Notes: a model not told the origin generated them from the letters alone. A stretch of DNA of 64,000 bases from Apoda limacodes (GCA_946406115.1 OX291544.1:29157521-29221520), one strand, 5' to 3'; counted from the stretch's first letter, positions 22,471-35,551 are shown. A program made the numbers and translations.

Positions 22471-25306
22471 ATATTCTAAGCGTCTACCTGTTGCCGTGAT
22501 CAATATCGAGCAAAATCGACCAAAAAATCACGGTTTGTTGTATGGGAGCCCCGTTAAATATTTACTGTGTTCTGTTTTTTATTATCTGTTGATATAGCGG
22601 CAACAGATATATATCTTCTGTAAAAATTTCAACTGTCTTACTATCACGGTTCATGAGATAGAGCCTGGTGACAGACGGACGGACACGCGGATGGACGGAC
22701 AGCGAAGCCTTAGTAATAGGGTTCCGCTAATTACCCTTCGGATACGGAACCATAAAAACCGTTTTTCACAAAATCACCAATTTTAAATTGTGCACATTTT
22801 TTATTATGTACAGATTTGACGAGGAACAAAGAAATTTGTTTTATCTCTACTTTACTTTTGATAATAATGGATATTATTTACAGAAAATACACGTAAAGAA
22901 AACACCTTTCGCATACCACTTGAAACCAAGACCGTCGATAGTGAAGATAAATGGGACTCACAGCAACGATATTTGAGGTATCTCCTAGTCCAGTTACTAG
23001 TCTTTACTTACTTAAGTATTGTTTTTAGTTACTTAGTTACTTACTTAGAATGCTATAAGTAAGTCATATTTGCGAAAAACCCTTAAAAAATGTAGTAAAG
23101 CGGTGGGATGGGGAAGGGGTCTTTCCCCCCATACTATGACGTACTAGGGTGAACCTTATAATGGTGTACGTATAGAAAAGTTTGTATCACAGGTTGTGTT
23201 TTGTTTCAAACCAAAAAACCAATATACGATAGTCCTAACTGAATTTAGCTCACTCGTCAATAGATGGCGTAACAGTGCTTATTAATGAAAAATAGCAAAT
23301 TACCGCTTTTGACTACTGAATTTGGTCGCGAAACCCAGAATGACGAGCCCTTTTCAGTAACCACTACGGATGTAACTAAAGAAGAGTTGTATGAACTTCT
23401 AAGCTTATGGAAAAAGAATCTTGTATAAAAACTCTGTCCCGCAGTCGCTAAATGTAAGTCGGTATACTTACCGGGCAGAGCGCGCTTTAAGTACTTTTGT
23501 GTGGATGTTTAACTAAATCCAATTTATAAAATAATTTCCGATGTATATCACAAAATGTAATCATTTTCTATTATTTCATTATATATTAATATTATATTGA
23601 TATTAAAATTAATAATATGATACAGTAGCCTATGGACGCTTACATCATTACTCAGGCGTTTCGAACCCTTTGAAAATTAAATCACTCCCCTCTTGAAGAA
23701 CTCCAATCTTGTAGTCCCTAAAGAATATTTTGGTAGGTCAAAAATAAATAGACTCATCACGTTATCACGTGTCCCTGAGGAGTCACTAACGAATTGTTTG
23801 CGGTCCATTGCTCGCTGCTCAAGTACTATAAAACTTTCGGATCAGTTTTATTACTACGATCTTCCTGGAGACTTTCGGTTACATTTGCTCTCCTTAACTA
23901 CATGAACTTATTAGAACTTTGTGATTCAGGGTCAAACAAAATAGTTTACAGACTTGGATGTAATGCTAAACTTTTTGTCGGCCATTTTAGTGTAGGTAAA
24001 ATGAATCACAAAACTAGTAAAGAGTGAGTTGACTTACAAACCAAGGACGAAAACCTACTTCACTATGAATGTTCGTATAACCGTTTTGGATGTTATATGT
24101 TACCAAAAATGTATAAAACGTAGAAATTGTATGTGATACGAAGGAAATGGATGCAATGCCGAACGAATTTAAGAAACCTGTTAAATAATATTTAACATGT
24201 TACTAAATGCATACATGTCCTAGGAAATATTTGCATTTCCTAGGAATTGCATGCATTTTCTTAATTGTGAAATTTATAAAAAAATACTATATCAAGAATC
24301 AATTAAATAAATATAAAAATTACTATAATCTGACTTTTTTTATTGGAACATTGGCATAATCAGGTCACATCAAGAAACGTAAAATCTGTACAAGACTAGT
24401 TTATTAAAGTCTCAGCCAGAATAATGCTACTGCTGGACGCAGGCCTTCCCCATATGTCTCCACCATGGCCGGTTTTGAGCCGCCTGGTTTCACTTGTTTA
24501 CTGTGGCTCTAACCAAGTCGTCTGTTTACATGGTAGGACAATGCCCAAGCACTTTTTTGCTCTATCAGTTAGCGTCTCATCATGCAATGATTTAATTTAA
24601 TATTTTAGGCATTATATACATTTCTTACGGTTTCTATTATATAATGTCGGATATCTGATCTACTTACAAAAATAAGTTGTGATTTCCGTATAAAGTCCAA
24701 CAATAATAAATAAATTTAATCTTTTTCCATATCAAATGCTAAGAAGCCATCACATTATTTAAACTCTGTTACGATGAACTGGCGAAGAGCGAGCCTATCT
24801 ATGAAATTACACTAAAAATAAAGTTTACAATCAAAGAAATTATACTGAAATGACTTTGAATTTAATACTTGACTATGAAATTTTTTAACACTTTTTACCA
24901 TCTCCTGAAATCATTATATACGATCTATGTATATATAAATAAATACATTTTTTTCACCGCTCCTGCTCGAGTACATTCTCTTTTTTCCGGTTAGCGTTTA
25001 AAAAGACAATAGTTTTTCAACAAGGAGATAATACAAGTTAAATTAGGAATCAGCAGAAAACAATGATTAGGTTGCATTTTACAGCCTTTTCGGCAGAAGA
25101 TTACAATCACACTAGACCGTTTATGACACTATAAGAACGTCAGCTGAAATTTTGATAAAAAATAACATAAAAACTACACAAAATGAAATGAAGAAAACAA
25201 TAGTTTTGTAAATGGCGGGTGTTGCTTATATAGTCTATTTAATGCTATAACGATGAATTTTAAATTTAAATACTAAATAATGAATGGTAAAATTAATATT
25301 GTTCTC
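22471..25306 (+). repeat. 2.86-kb tandem duplication, copy 2
   Basis: Offset from copy 1 is 2,859 bp at the start. Differences are scattered substitutions and a few indels, including a 14-bp difference in the segment CTGTGGCTCTAACCAAGTCG (about 24502) and a shorter ATGTATATATA tract near 24925. Both borders and the junction share CAT (19611-19613, 22470-22472, 25306-25308), a 3-bp microhomology. Confidence 0.9.
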
Positions 25307-26617
25307 ATCGGTAGAGAAATCATTATAAATATAGGGAAGGGCTTCTTTGGTCAATAGGAACTATTAAATTTTAAATAACTTTTTACTATAGTTAGTCACT
25401 TGTCTACATAGAAGTCAAAAAATAAATTTTTAGACGAAATAATAATTGTTGTTAAAGTTTATTTCTATTGTTTTGCCTATAAATATTATTCGCGGTTCGT
25501 AGCGAAGTTAATTTTAAGTATTCGTTTCTAGTTATCAATTGTAAAAATTACAGTGTACATGGTACAACTTGTAAAAAAATATTTCGCACATTTGTATCAC
25601 TCGCTCCGACCAGGAATCTACTCTATAAGTATAGAATATTTGACTACTCTCGGGATTCAACTTTGGTCCTTGCAATTTAACTTTTTTACACTAACTTGTG
25701 CAATTTTGTAGTTTAATTTTATGAAAACCATAAAATTTAATAATTTATTAACATAAGGTATTGCGTATTTTAGCCAGACCACAAATGTGAATTTAGACAG
25801 ACTTGAAATACCGAATATCTTTAGCGTTCGTACCTGCGGTGATATTATATATATTAAGTTTATAGAATTGGTACATGAAATCCGCTGGATTCAAGAATAT
25901 TAAGCTCTTCATTGTGATATCACAAAGTGAATCCTTTGAAGTATACGCTTAAGCCTTCATTTGTGATATGAATCCAAGAAAATGCTGAAAATTAACAAGT
26001 AAATGTTATTAGTATGTGTTATATAACTTAAAAATAACTAAAATTAAATGTAAACAAATAGTTAATAATATTACTCTGGCAGCAATTACCGTAGCTTCTA
26101 TTTGTTGGCGAAGAATTTTGACCAAAATAATGCGCGCCATATTAGATCCACCATCGAAAATTTCTAAACTGAAATCACTAACAAAAAAATGTTTTCAGCA
26201 TCCTTAAATAATTGATGCTATGATCTGACATATTTCAGGTTAAAGATTCTTTATTCTCATAAGTATTGTTCGTTTACTTACATGAAAACTTACACTAATT
26301 TAAATAAGTACATATTTGTGTACGAGAGTGTGGTAAGCGTATCTTGTGTTGAAAGTAACTCGTAGATAAAATATCTTGTTCATTTTTTAATTTTTAAAGA
26401 CTGACAAAAGATTTAAGAAGCTAGATCTTCCGACGAAACTTTCATGAAAATTTATGATTTTTTTTTCGAAAGAATGGATGCTATATTTCCGCCAAATCGA
26501 ATTTTCAAAAACTGGATAACTGAACGGAAATATGTGAATTCAGCACCCTCAAAAACCTGATACAATACTCTTGATCAATATTTCTAAAATAGTAATCATA
26601 CATAATATTAACTCATA
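25307..26617. other. AT-rich non-coding DNA
   Basis: No element ends or coding homology seen. The 26016-26207 frame has no recognised domain. Confidence 0.4.
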
Positions 26618-26900
26618 TTGGTTCAGTGCTGCACACAAGCCCCCTCTATGGAGCGCCATTTCTCCCGGTCCTTTGCCTTCCGCATCCAGCTACCATCAGC
26701 CACCCTTTTAAGGTCGACTAGAGGGTGTCCCACACTTCACTTTCCCATACGCGGTCTCTTGGACACGTCTGCTTCATTTGCAATCGGTTCTGACGTAGCC
26801 AGTCCACTGCTTTGCAGATTCTGCGCGCTATGTCGGTGACTTTTGTTATTTTCTTGATGTCTTCATTTAGATTCGAGCCCTCAGAAACCCTCTATGCAAA
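26618..26900 (-). mobile_element. RTE-like LINE C-terminal fragment
   Basis: The minus strand reads VTDIARRICKAVDWLRQNR and, after a frame change, VGHPLVDLKRVADGSWMRK then AKDREKWRSIEGACVQ, the usual end of RTE/craniofacial-like ORF2 proteins (D-LKRVAG..WM..A.DR..W). At least one frameshift and stops. The plus-strand open frame 26618-26839 is its shadow. Confidence 0.75.
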
Positions 26901-27079
26901 GATCACTCCATCGTTAAGAAGATGATGATTTCAAATGAGATTCCAAAACAAGCCCCAGGTCTTAAAACGTATTGAAAACACAATTTCAACATTTATGATT
27001 TTCGAGTCCTTTGAAGTAACTTTGCATTTAACGAGAAGTTTGAAATAAACTCATAAGCCTTTATAAGACATATATATTA
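26901..27079. other. Non-coding DNA
   Basis: Short spacer after the RTE fragment; nothing recognised. Confidence 0.3.
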
Positions 27080-27245
27080 CAGAACATTGTGGTACCTTAT
27101 TTTGAACGACTTCAAAAAAGGTGGAGGTTCTCTCTACGGTTTTTTTTTATGTATGTTCGCGCATAACTCCGTCATATATAGACGGGTTTGCGAAATTCTT
27201 TTTTTATTTAGAAGGGTATACTTTCGAGGTGGTCCCATATTAATT
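27080..27245 (+). repeat. Dispersed repeat fragment
   Basis: GACTTCAAAAAAGGTGGAGG, TATGTATGTTCGCG, ATAACTCCGTCAT, and AGGTGGTCCCAT in this order match a repeat I know to be very common in Lepidoptera. Single copy here. Confidence 0.45.
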
Positions 27246-29736
27246 TAGTAAATGTAAAACTTAAACTTTGATAAAAAAAAAATGATGTTAACTTGGAACG
27301 CCTTCTATGTTGATGATTGTATAAAATTTTGATTGGACGTTTTTATTGTACAAAAAAATCAATTCGTCACTCAAAAGTACAAAATAAACCTTTTTCGCAA
27401 AAAAACAAATGTCTTCAAAAAGTTGCACTAAAAAGGTAAAAATAATTATTTGTTGTTTGTATGTTTGTAAATCTGATCTGAATTCCAATTTGAAGTTGCT
27501 GTCTATGTATATGTGTAAAGGAAATAAGTAATGATTTTTACTTTTTTAGTGCATCTTTCTGGGCCGGTTGTTTTATTTTTATTTATTTTTTCGCTTTGAA
27601 GTCAAATTCCGAAAATGTTGAGTAAAGATAGATGGTCCAAATTGTCTATTGGCATCTAATTTTAGAGCAATCTAATAGACGTCTAAATAAAAGGCCTGTT
27701 TTGTCTGTATATATATATATATTTAATATTCGCATAGTTTGTTGTTTGTAAACACATACTTATTTTTGTAAAGTCGCAAGTCAACAAAGTTCGACGCACC
27801 TGTCATAGCTTCTTTCCCGGCCCCCTACTCTCACATCGCTCATGCTGTGTCGGTCGCTCTCGGCAGCGATATCTGTGGCATAACGACACAGCGTGAAAAC
27901 ATTTATTACCAAAATGCAGGTAGCAGATTATCTGTCCGCCGATATCGTGTCGGTATCGGATCGCTGTCGTTATCGGTTGGTGTGAAACCATCAGCTGCTT
28001 TTTATTACAGTATTTGCGTTCAAATTAAGTTTGTTTTATTTTTCGCGCATATGGTTCTCGTATCTTGTCTTTATAGTTGTACTGTTTATTCAATTTAAAG
28101 GGAAGTGTAGTACCCATAGATATAGAATAAATCCTAGGTCTGTGGTAGTACCTAACACGCTTGTATATATTACCCAATATGACATCTTGTCATTGTTGTC
28201 CACGATTACTTCAACTTACGTATCACATCACCGTCCAACAAATCACGTCTGCGCCATTATAATATGGAACACTTAAAACACTCTTAGCATGCCTATAAAT
28301 ACATACACGTTGTAATGAACTACTAATAAGTATACAAGGAAATTGAATGAAAAAAATATATATTAAAAGACGACATCTCATAAATGTATTTCTGCTAAAA
28401 GTTAATTTAGAGTGAGATACGTATTTACGTCACAGGGGAGATGAATATATATTTGGTTCAGTCAACGTATTCAATTCGTAGCCAATCCTATAGATGCCAG
28501 ATTTTCAGAGAAAAAGTATACGTGCTCGAATGTAAATGCAAATAATAGCAGCTATATGTGTGCTTGTCAAGTCACGTAGCGTAACGTGACGAAAATGAGA
28601 CAAGGGGCTTCAATGGGAACAGTCTCGAATAAGCCAGACTCTGGAAGATAATTAAAGGGAATTTCTCCGTCTCTTTTATATCTATTTGTACAGTTAAAGC
28701 AGAATAAAAGCCACACTGCAAAAAATAAATAATGACACTAAATTAATCTTTATCTGCAATTTTATTTTTGTTTACCGGTTTCAAAAAAGTACGAGGTTTC
28801 CAATATAGGTGTGTCTTTTTTTAATGTTGGTTACCTTAGAACTACGTCATTTACATACCGATTTGGATTTGTTTACATATATGGAAGGGTAAACCCACAG
28901 ATTGATCCCATTTAAATTCATTAAGGATTGGTCCAAGAAAACCAGAGTTAGGTGAGAAAATGTCTAGAGTTAATGACACTTGAGACTTTGATTATTTGGT
29001 TGGCCTTCTAACGATCTGCCTCTAGACAGGCCACAAAATTTCTGCGTGACGGAGGCACCACTGTCAATGAGTTTAACATAATAAACTACAGCAAAATTAT
29101 AGCTCTGCATTTTAATACGTGCAAACTTATATGACGCGCACTCTAGTTGACAACTCAACAGGTTAAGGTTGGGCGCACTGCGGTGTGGCAACTTATGGTG
29201 CTGTAATTAGACCCCCTAAAAAGACAAACATATACTAACTACCTACTCTTTACGTACACCTACCTAACAAACAAGTATGGAAATAGAAGATTATAAGACA
29301 ATAAACTCAGAAACTTAAAATTGGAAGTATAAAGTTTTAAAGGTTTGGCTACTCATACTCGTCTACTACATCGTCTAAGTCCTATAGGACCTAATTGTGT
29401 AAATTAGACTGCAGGTTCTTAAAGAGAAAGAATGAAACGCCGTTCTAGTATACTACACACCTATACGCTTTTTATTTTTCTAAAAAATAAAAGTAGTGTT
29501 AAATCAATATAAAACATTAGAACATTTTTCATGCAGAAGTTTTGATGACGGCTCTGACTTGACATAAAATGAATGAAATTTCAAAATGTGACTATGTGTT
29601 TCAATACATTTAACCTGTACCTACTAGTGAAGGTTTAAGCAAGCTCTCTATTACTTCTAGATTTTTGTGAATACTAAAAATATCCGATTATCATTACCTT
29701 TTGATCTTCCCTCGTATATATGTATATATATATATA
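27246..29736. other. AT-rich non-coding DNA with possible MITE-like blocks
   Basis: A GC-richer patch at 27780-28010 with repeated CGATATC/GATATCG words may be a small element, but I could not define ends. The block 28455-28600 (AGCCAATCCTATAGATG, AAATGCAAATAATAGC, TCACGTAGCGTAACGTGACG) is related to 57290-57420. No gene recognised. Confidence 0.4.
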
Positions 29737-30680
29737 TATACTAGCGGTCCCGGCGAACGTTGTTTCGCTGCCTCTGTATAGCGGTAAACGTTGATTTTTG
29801 ATTTTACCTAGTGCCCGAGTCCGGCTCGCACTTGAAAGATCGAGATAAAAACTATTCTATCTTTAAAGAGCGCGTACGTTCTGGGATGCAGAATCCGTCA
29901 TCCGTTCGTTTAGCATTTGTATCAAAAATATCAAAATTTTAGTATCTTCTGTGACAAACTGTCATGCGTTCGTTTACGATATTTTTGTTATTTTTGTCAC
30001 TTTTGCCACCGAAAAATGAAACTTTAGACCCATGTCTGGAGGTGGGTTTTTTGTGTTTATCTGTCAAACTGCCTATACATATTCATTGTTTATGGTATTA
30101 GTGTGTATTTATACATATTTATAATATATCGTTTTGTTTATACGTCAACCGTTCGTTTTGCAAGTTTTGTAACCAAAAATTTTGTTAGTAACGTTTTAAA
30201 GCATAACGAACGGTATGTGTAGGTGGGAAAACTGGCGTTATCAACAGTGTGAAAAGTATCATTCGTGGGAACTCTTAATCCCAGAACGAACGCGCCCTAA
30301 GTTGGATCAAATAACAGATAGCTGACTCGGAAAACGTTGTTTCTCTTGTTTAAAACAACTGGCGTGCCACCTATTTTGAAAGGGTTGTACTAATTCAGAA
30401 ACCCCAGCGTATGCTTGAACAATTTTTATTTCTCAAAAATCTTCCCCGGCGGCGGTGTGCACAACCATTTACCAAAATTTCATTACAATAGGTTTACCAA
30501 TAGTGCGCGGGTCCGACTCCCACTTGACCCTTTTTTATTTCATATAAACCTTGCCCTAACAATAATTAACACAACTTAAACTATCCAATTCGGTGCAGTC
30601 GTTTATATATATATGCATATGTAGTTTAGTAGTCCATCGCGGACAAACAACATGACACGTAATTTTTATATATAAATATA
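29737..30680 (-). mobile_element. Non-autonomous Helitron-like repeat, interrupted by a MITE
   Basis: Inverted relative to 32820-33545 and homologous over most of its length: CTAGCGGTCCCGGCGAACGT, GAGTCCGGCTCGCACTTGA, CAGATAGCTGACTCGG, ACAACTGGCGTGCCACC, AACCCCAGCGTATGCTTG, GTGCGCGGGTCCGACTCCCA, and the far end with CATGACACGTAATTTTTATA. The CTAGY end is at 29737. A 431-bp element splits it at 29867-30297. Confidence 0.65.
29867..30297. mobile_element. MITE with about 19-bp TIRs and TAA target duplication
   Basis: Ends are GAGCGCGTACGTTCTGGGA and the complement of GGGCGCGTTCGTTCTGGGA. TAA flanks both sides (29864-29866 and 30298-30300). The uninterrupted site can be read in the inverted paralogue near 33452-33475, which has a single TAA at the matching place. 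A 3-bp TAA duplication suits PIF/Harbinger-type mobilisation. No coding capacity. A decayed relative lies at 18252-18480. Confidence 0.75.
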
Positions 30681-31051
30681 TACATACAATTTGTGTTGAA
30701 AACCAAGCACTTGTGGTTTCCTATCCCTGCTTTCTTATCCATTCGTCCGCATCGCAGGCTTTCGGACAAAAATGTTAGAAAGTTCTAAGTTTCTTTAATT
30801 ATTAACTTTGCTACCAACTGGAACCTTTTAATTATTTATAGCAAAAGGCAACTAAAAAATAATCTTTATTTTTACAAAACATTAATGCGACATAAAATCC
30901 ATTAAAAAGAAGAATATAAGCCCCTAAAGTAGAATTATATGACAGTAAATTCAACTTCATGTTTTATTCGCCTTGTAGTCGATTGCTAATGCACCTAAAG
31001 TAAGCAGACGTACTGACAAAACATAAAGCTACAGTTTCTTTCGTCGGGACA
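30681..31051. other. Non-coding DNA
   Basis: Nothing recognised. Confidence 0.4.
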
Positions 31052-31575
31052 AAGGTTGCTACTTTACAAGTTCAGCCTCATATGGAGTATTGCTGTCATC
31101 TCTGCGCGGGTACATCCGGGTACCAGCTTGGCCCTTCTGACTCGGTTCAACGACGGGCTGTGAGAATTGTCGATGATCCCAAACTCACTTGCCCTATCGA
31201 GCCCTTAAGTCTGAGGAGTGACTTTGGCTCCCTTTGTGTGTTCTACCGCTTGTACAATGGGACATGTTCTAAGAAATTGTTTATAATGATGTGCTCGGCT
31301 CCTTCCTCGCCATCGTCAGGAAATTCATTCTCACACTTTAGAACCGAAGTGGTCGCGTACAGTGCGGTTTAAAAGAAACTTTCTTCCGCGAACACTTGGG
31401 TTGCAAAATGAGTTCCCTACCAAGGGTTCTTCAAGAAAGAAGTTATTTGATTTTTAAAGGGTCGACAACGCGCGAATGATACCCCTGGTATTGCAAACGT
31501 CCATAGGCTACGGTCACCGCTTACCATCAGACGGACGGGAAGCTTGTTTGCCACCTTAGTGCTGTATAAAAAAGT
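31052..31575 (+). pseudogene. Jockey-like LINE 3' fragment
   Basis: Translation reads HMEYCCHLCAGTS, then SVQRRAVRIVDDPKLTCPIE and SLCVFYRLYNGTCSKKLF, the same C-terminal region as the copy at 55390-55600. Frames break after 31320. The non-coding tail ACCGCTTACCATCAGACGG and GCTTGTTTGCCACCTTAGTG, ending in an A-run, is shared with the 46.9-47.4 kb copy. 5'-truncated. Confidence 0.85.
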
Positions 31576-32601
31576 TACCTGTGTCAAATGAAATGGAGGT
31601 CAGAAGGGACACCACAGTTTCTGTTCCAGTGTTCTTCTACTTGCCATGGAATACCAAAAAATAGCTTCCAATTAAGTTTTTTAAGTAAGGAATGGTCTTA
31701 AGAAAGTTTAAAGTAATAAAGTTTAAAGTTTATTAATCTGTAGCAAAGCCCTAAGCTCGACAAACAAACTTTAGATAAAAAGGTGTCAACGGGGCTAGAG
31801 AATAATGAAGACGAACTTGATAAATTAATCCTGAAACATTAGATCAAATGAGACTGGATTTTATCTATTATCAAATTATTAAAAATGCTTCCAATTGTTT
31901 AGTTAAATGAAGGAATTATTAATTATTGTTCTAAGCTAGGGTAACAAGGGTTTGTCAGGTTTTGTTAGCTGCATACAGTTAAGACGGACAATTTTTGCAG
32001 AACGGAAAGGTCTCGGTCAACCGGTTTAGGTTTTTGATCTTTTCTAGCTCTGGCGAGGATGTAATTTTTTCACTGAGTTCCTGACCATTCTTACTTATCA
32101 AGATCAATTTAGTTATCTTTTAACGAAAAAGACTCTATACTTAAATGGGGTCTGCAGCATGATTGTCGCTACCTTTGATGTATTGCATGTCGGTTGGAAA
32201 CTGGTTAATGAACAATACCTCGGTAAGTCGGGTTAGTAGTAACTCTTTCGCTGTTGTACAATGGCATATCAAGCATTATGTAAAAGCGATGCAATAATAG
32301 ACACTTTACGAGAATGTGTGCGGAATTACAAATTATGACATTATGGTAAGAGTCAGCTAAGTTGATCATTACACACGAGGCAGGATTTCAGAGAGCAGAG
32401 CCGTTAGGCAAGGGCATAATGGATACTAGTGTGTAACAACCATAGCTCACGAGAGGCACACACCATTAAAAAAAATTACCACGCGACACATTATGTTTAC
32501 ACAAATATTTGTTAAAAACCGGTCAAGTGCAAGTTGGTCTCGCGCGCTTTAGGTTACGTACCTACTAAAATTTACGTAATTTACAAACACAAACAATAAA
32601 A
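31576..32601. other. Non-coding DNA
   Basis: No element ends or coding homology recognised. Confidence 0.4.
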
Positions 32602-32660
32602 GTGTGCCTCTAAGCGGTCACCCATCCAAGTACTGACCAAGTCGGGACTTTGCTTAACTT
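32602..32660 (-). pseudogene. 5S rRNA-like fragment
   Basis: The minus strand reads GTTAAGCAAAGTCCCGAC, then GGTCAGTACTTGGATGGGTG and ACCGC, which matches the 3' half of eukaryotic 5S rRNA including the region of its internal promoter. The 5' half is missing, and the segment is followed by TTTTATTG. Either a truncated retro-copy of 5S rRNA or the head of a 5S-derived SINE. Confidence 0.7.
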
Positions 32661-32819
32661 TAAATATCGTTTCCAACAAACAAATGTATTACTATTTCTC
32701 TTAATAATATCTAATGGCGCTTTAAAATGGTAATGGCTTCGGCCCGTCTCACACTTAGCCGATTTTTATTATCTGTTGTTATACTTTAGAGGTCAGTATA
32801 GTTATATTATTCGTATAAT

Positions 32820-33545
32820 CTTATACATATAAAAATTACGTGTCACGTTGGTTGTCCACGATAGACTCCCAAACTACTGAAACGATTTTAAATTTGATTT
32901 TTACACCGTTTGCAATTTGATCCAACTTGAAAGATAGGATAGCTTACATCTCAATTTATAGTTGCAATATTATTTTATTGCAAATTATTTGTCTATTATC
33001 TGTTAAATCCAAACGATTCTTCAATAGATGGCGCTATGTTTAAATACAAACTTTTCATTTAAGCTACAATTTGATAGCATAACTACTACGTGTCACAACT
33101 GGATTGAGTAAGAATTCAACAGATGGCGCTATGTTAATGTTAAATATATATATTTATATATAAACGACTGCACCGTATTGGATAATTTAAGTTGTATTTA
33201 TTATTGTTAGGGCAAGGTTTATATTAAATAAAAAAGGGTCAAATGGGAGTCGGACCCGCGCACTACTGGTAAACCTATTGTAATGAAATTATGGTAAATG
33301 GTTGTACACACCGCCGGGAAGGTTTTTGTGAAATAAAAATTGGCCAAGCATACGCTGGGGTTTCTGAATTAGTACAACCCTTTCAAAATAGGTGGCGCGC
33401 CAGTTGTTTTAAAAAGAGAAACAACGTTCTCCGGGTCAGCTATCTGTAATTTGATCCAACTTAAAAGATAGGATAGACTGTCAAGTGCGAGCCGGACTCG
33501 GGCACTTTAGGTAATAACCAACGTTCGCCGGGACTATTAGTATAA
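32820..33545 (+). mobile_element. Non-autonomous Helitron-like repeat
   Basis: Begins ATAAAAATTACGTGTCACGT and TTGTCCACGATAGACTCCCA; ends CCAACGTTCGCCGGGACTAT. Most of the body is the inverted counterpart of 29737-30680. A CAATAGATGGCGCTATG motif is repeated near 33023 and 33119. The CTAGT terminus has drifted. Confidence 0.65.
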
Positions 33546-33559
33546 TAATGTAGTTATAT

Positions 33560-34250
33560 TTTGAAACCCAACGAAAGCCCCATATACACTTTTATACCCA
33601 AATTTAAGGGGTTGAGGAATTTTTATTTTGTAAAACCTGAAACACGTATTTTTTAATTTGTAAAACGAAGTCTGTGTACTTGTTTAATTTTTAGAACTCT
33701 TACGTGAAATTAAGTTTGTGTGAGAAAACCCAAACAAACTTCCATCCCTTAATTTAACAGCTGAGGGGTGATTGACTAAAAAATTCTGAAACATTTATTT
33801 TATTATTTGAAAAAGGAGTCCCAACATCGATTTTCAGACCTCTAGCATCAAATTTGCGAAATTCTCATACAAACTGGAAGTTGAGGGGTTGGGGTGTAAA
33901 ACGTCCAAGTTTTAGATTTTTTTTGTTGTTTCTGTACTTATACTAGCTTACATACCAAAGTTCAGCTTTCTAGGACTAACACTTTATAGAAGTGCCCTAA
34001 GAATGTTGATGAATATCAGTGAGTACAGTCAGTGACGGAATCAGGGTTTTTAGATATCTATAATATCTGAAGTACAAGAGCTATGCATTTGAAACTTTGT
34101 ATGTTTAATAAGTCCACTATTGAAATTATATCTCAAAAATTTTGTTTATTATGGTATAATCCAAAAAGCGTTCAAAAAAAGGGTTCAAAAACACGACTAA
34201 GTATTTTGAGCGCTTCGCTTGGCCCATCTTAGCGGAGACACTTCTGGATA
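33560..34250 (+). repeat. Unclassified dispersed repeat, copy B
   Basis: Ordered blocks shared with copy C (60372-61085): ACGAAAGCCCCATATA, AAAACCTGAAACA, CTGTGTACTTGT, CCATCCC-TAATTTAA, AGACCTCT, CTCATACAAACT, GCTTTCTAGGAC, and GCGCTTCGCTTGGCCC. The plus strand contains no long frame. It may be the 3' UTR of an autonomous element not present here. Confidence 0.7.
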
Positions 34251-35045
34251 AACGAGATTGTTAGACTGAGATAGTATGTTAAGTCTGCTGAAAAAAATAT
34301 GCATAAACTAGAATATCCATGACCAGAGTTACAAAAACCTTAACGGTAGAGTAAAGAACTAAGCCAATACCTGAAATTCGCGTAGTACAGCCTACTTACT
34401 TACCCGGTTCCAACTAGTGGAAAGTTGGAAGACTTTCTCAGTTACAGGACTTTTAACAGCTGGAATTACTTCCCGCGTGGCTTACAACACTTTAAGTATC
34501 CTAATAATAAATAATAATATTCTATTAACTAAATTTATACTTAGTACATACATTCATATCCTTAGTATGTCGTTTTCATTGAGTATTTAACAAAAAATAA
34601 CGTTTTACTTTAAAAAGTAGGCAAAATCTCGATATTGTCGAAATTAATCAAGATCTCGCCAGATTGTCAAACGAATTGTATTTCTTAATCCTGGCACCAC
34701 GAGCCGCAATCCTGTCTCGTGTTATGACTAACTTAGCTCACTTGTTAATGCCTTATAAAATATATAAATATATTTGCAAGTCTTCTGTATAAACTTTTAT
34801 ACCAATAACTTGCAACATTTATTAAAGTTGCATCACCGGTCCCAGTGTGTCGATGCTTGACACAAAGTTGCACCCGATCTAAGTTGAGAGTTGTTGTTGC
34901 TATTGTCGCCGAGAGAATCATTTGAGAAGCGTGTTCCACACAAACTTATATGACTTTTGTGTCTGAGAATATCAATAGAAATTAAAAGAAAATATGTTTT
35001 TAACTTGAAAATGTTTATAGGTAGGGTTTGTACAAATTGCGTATT

Positions 35046-35049
<4 letters not shown>
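34251..35049. other. AT-rich non-coding DNA
   Basis: Nothing recognised; minus-strand open frame 34745-34939 has no domain. Confidence 0.4.

Positions 35050-35084
<35 letters not shown>
35050..35084. repeat. (AT)n microsatellite
   Basis: About 35 bp of perfect TA repeat. Confidence 0.9.
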
Positions 35085-35088
<4 letters not shown>

Positions 35089-35159
35089 AATCATATTGTA
35101 TTTAATTCGCCAATCTTAATTTTTAACCTTAAGGCCAAATATTAATTTTTATGCATTTA

Positions 35160-35290
35160 GCTTCAAAATTGACGGAATTTCATACAAACTTCCAATTCCC
35201 ATTTGACCCCTTTAGGGGATGAATTTTGTAAACTCCTTTCGCCTTAGGTCAAGCAAGGAATTCACATGCCTCAAGTTTATAGACCCGACA
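35160..35290 (+). repeat. Small fragment related to dispersed repeats B and C
   Basis: CATACAAACTTCCAATTCCC and TTTAGGGGATGAATTTT resemble the CATACAAACTTCCATCCCC block at about 60677-60695. Too short for a firm assignment. Confidence 0.4.
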
Positions 35291-35551
35291 GTTTGGGCTG
35301 TGTGTTGATATGTCATTGAATCAATGCAGTCAGGCAGTTTCTCCTTTTAATAGTATAGAAGACAAACATCAATATTTTTTTTCAACTACCTACAGTAAAA
35401 AAACTTTTTTATTAGACGGTCGAAGGTATACGCTTGTTTCCCACGTTGGTTGTGTAAAACTTAGATCAAATAAAAAAGTTTATATGGAACCTCTCCGACA
35501 ACAAAGTGAGGCCGGTTAAAACGCACACATATACAAAATATAATATAGTTA

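Noticed and set aside
19929..24027. Small open frames conserved between the two tandem copies
   Set aside because: Conservation is explained by the recent duplication; no domain, and the diverged copy at 8719 does not keep the frame in a convincing way.
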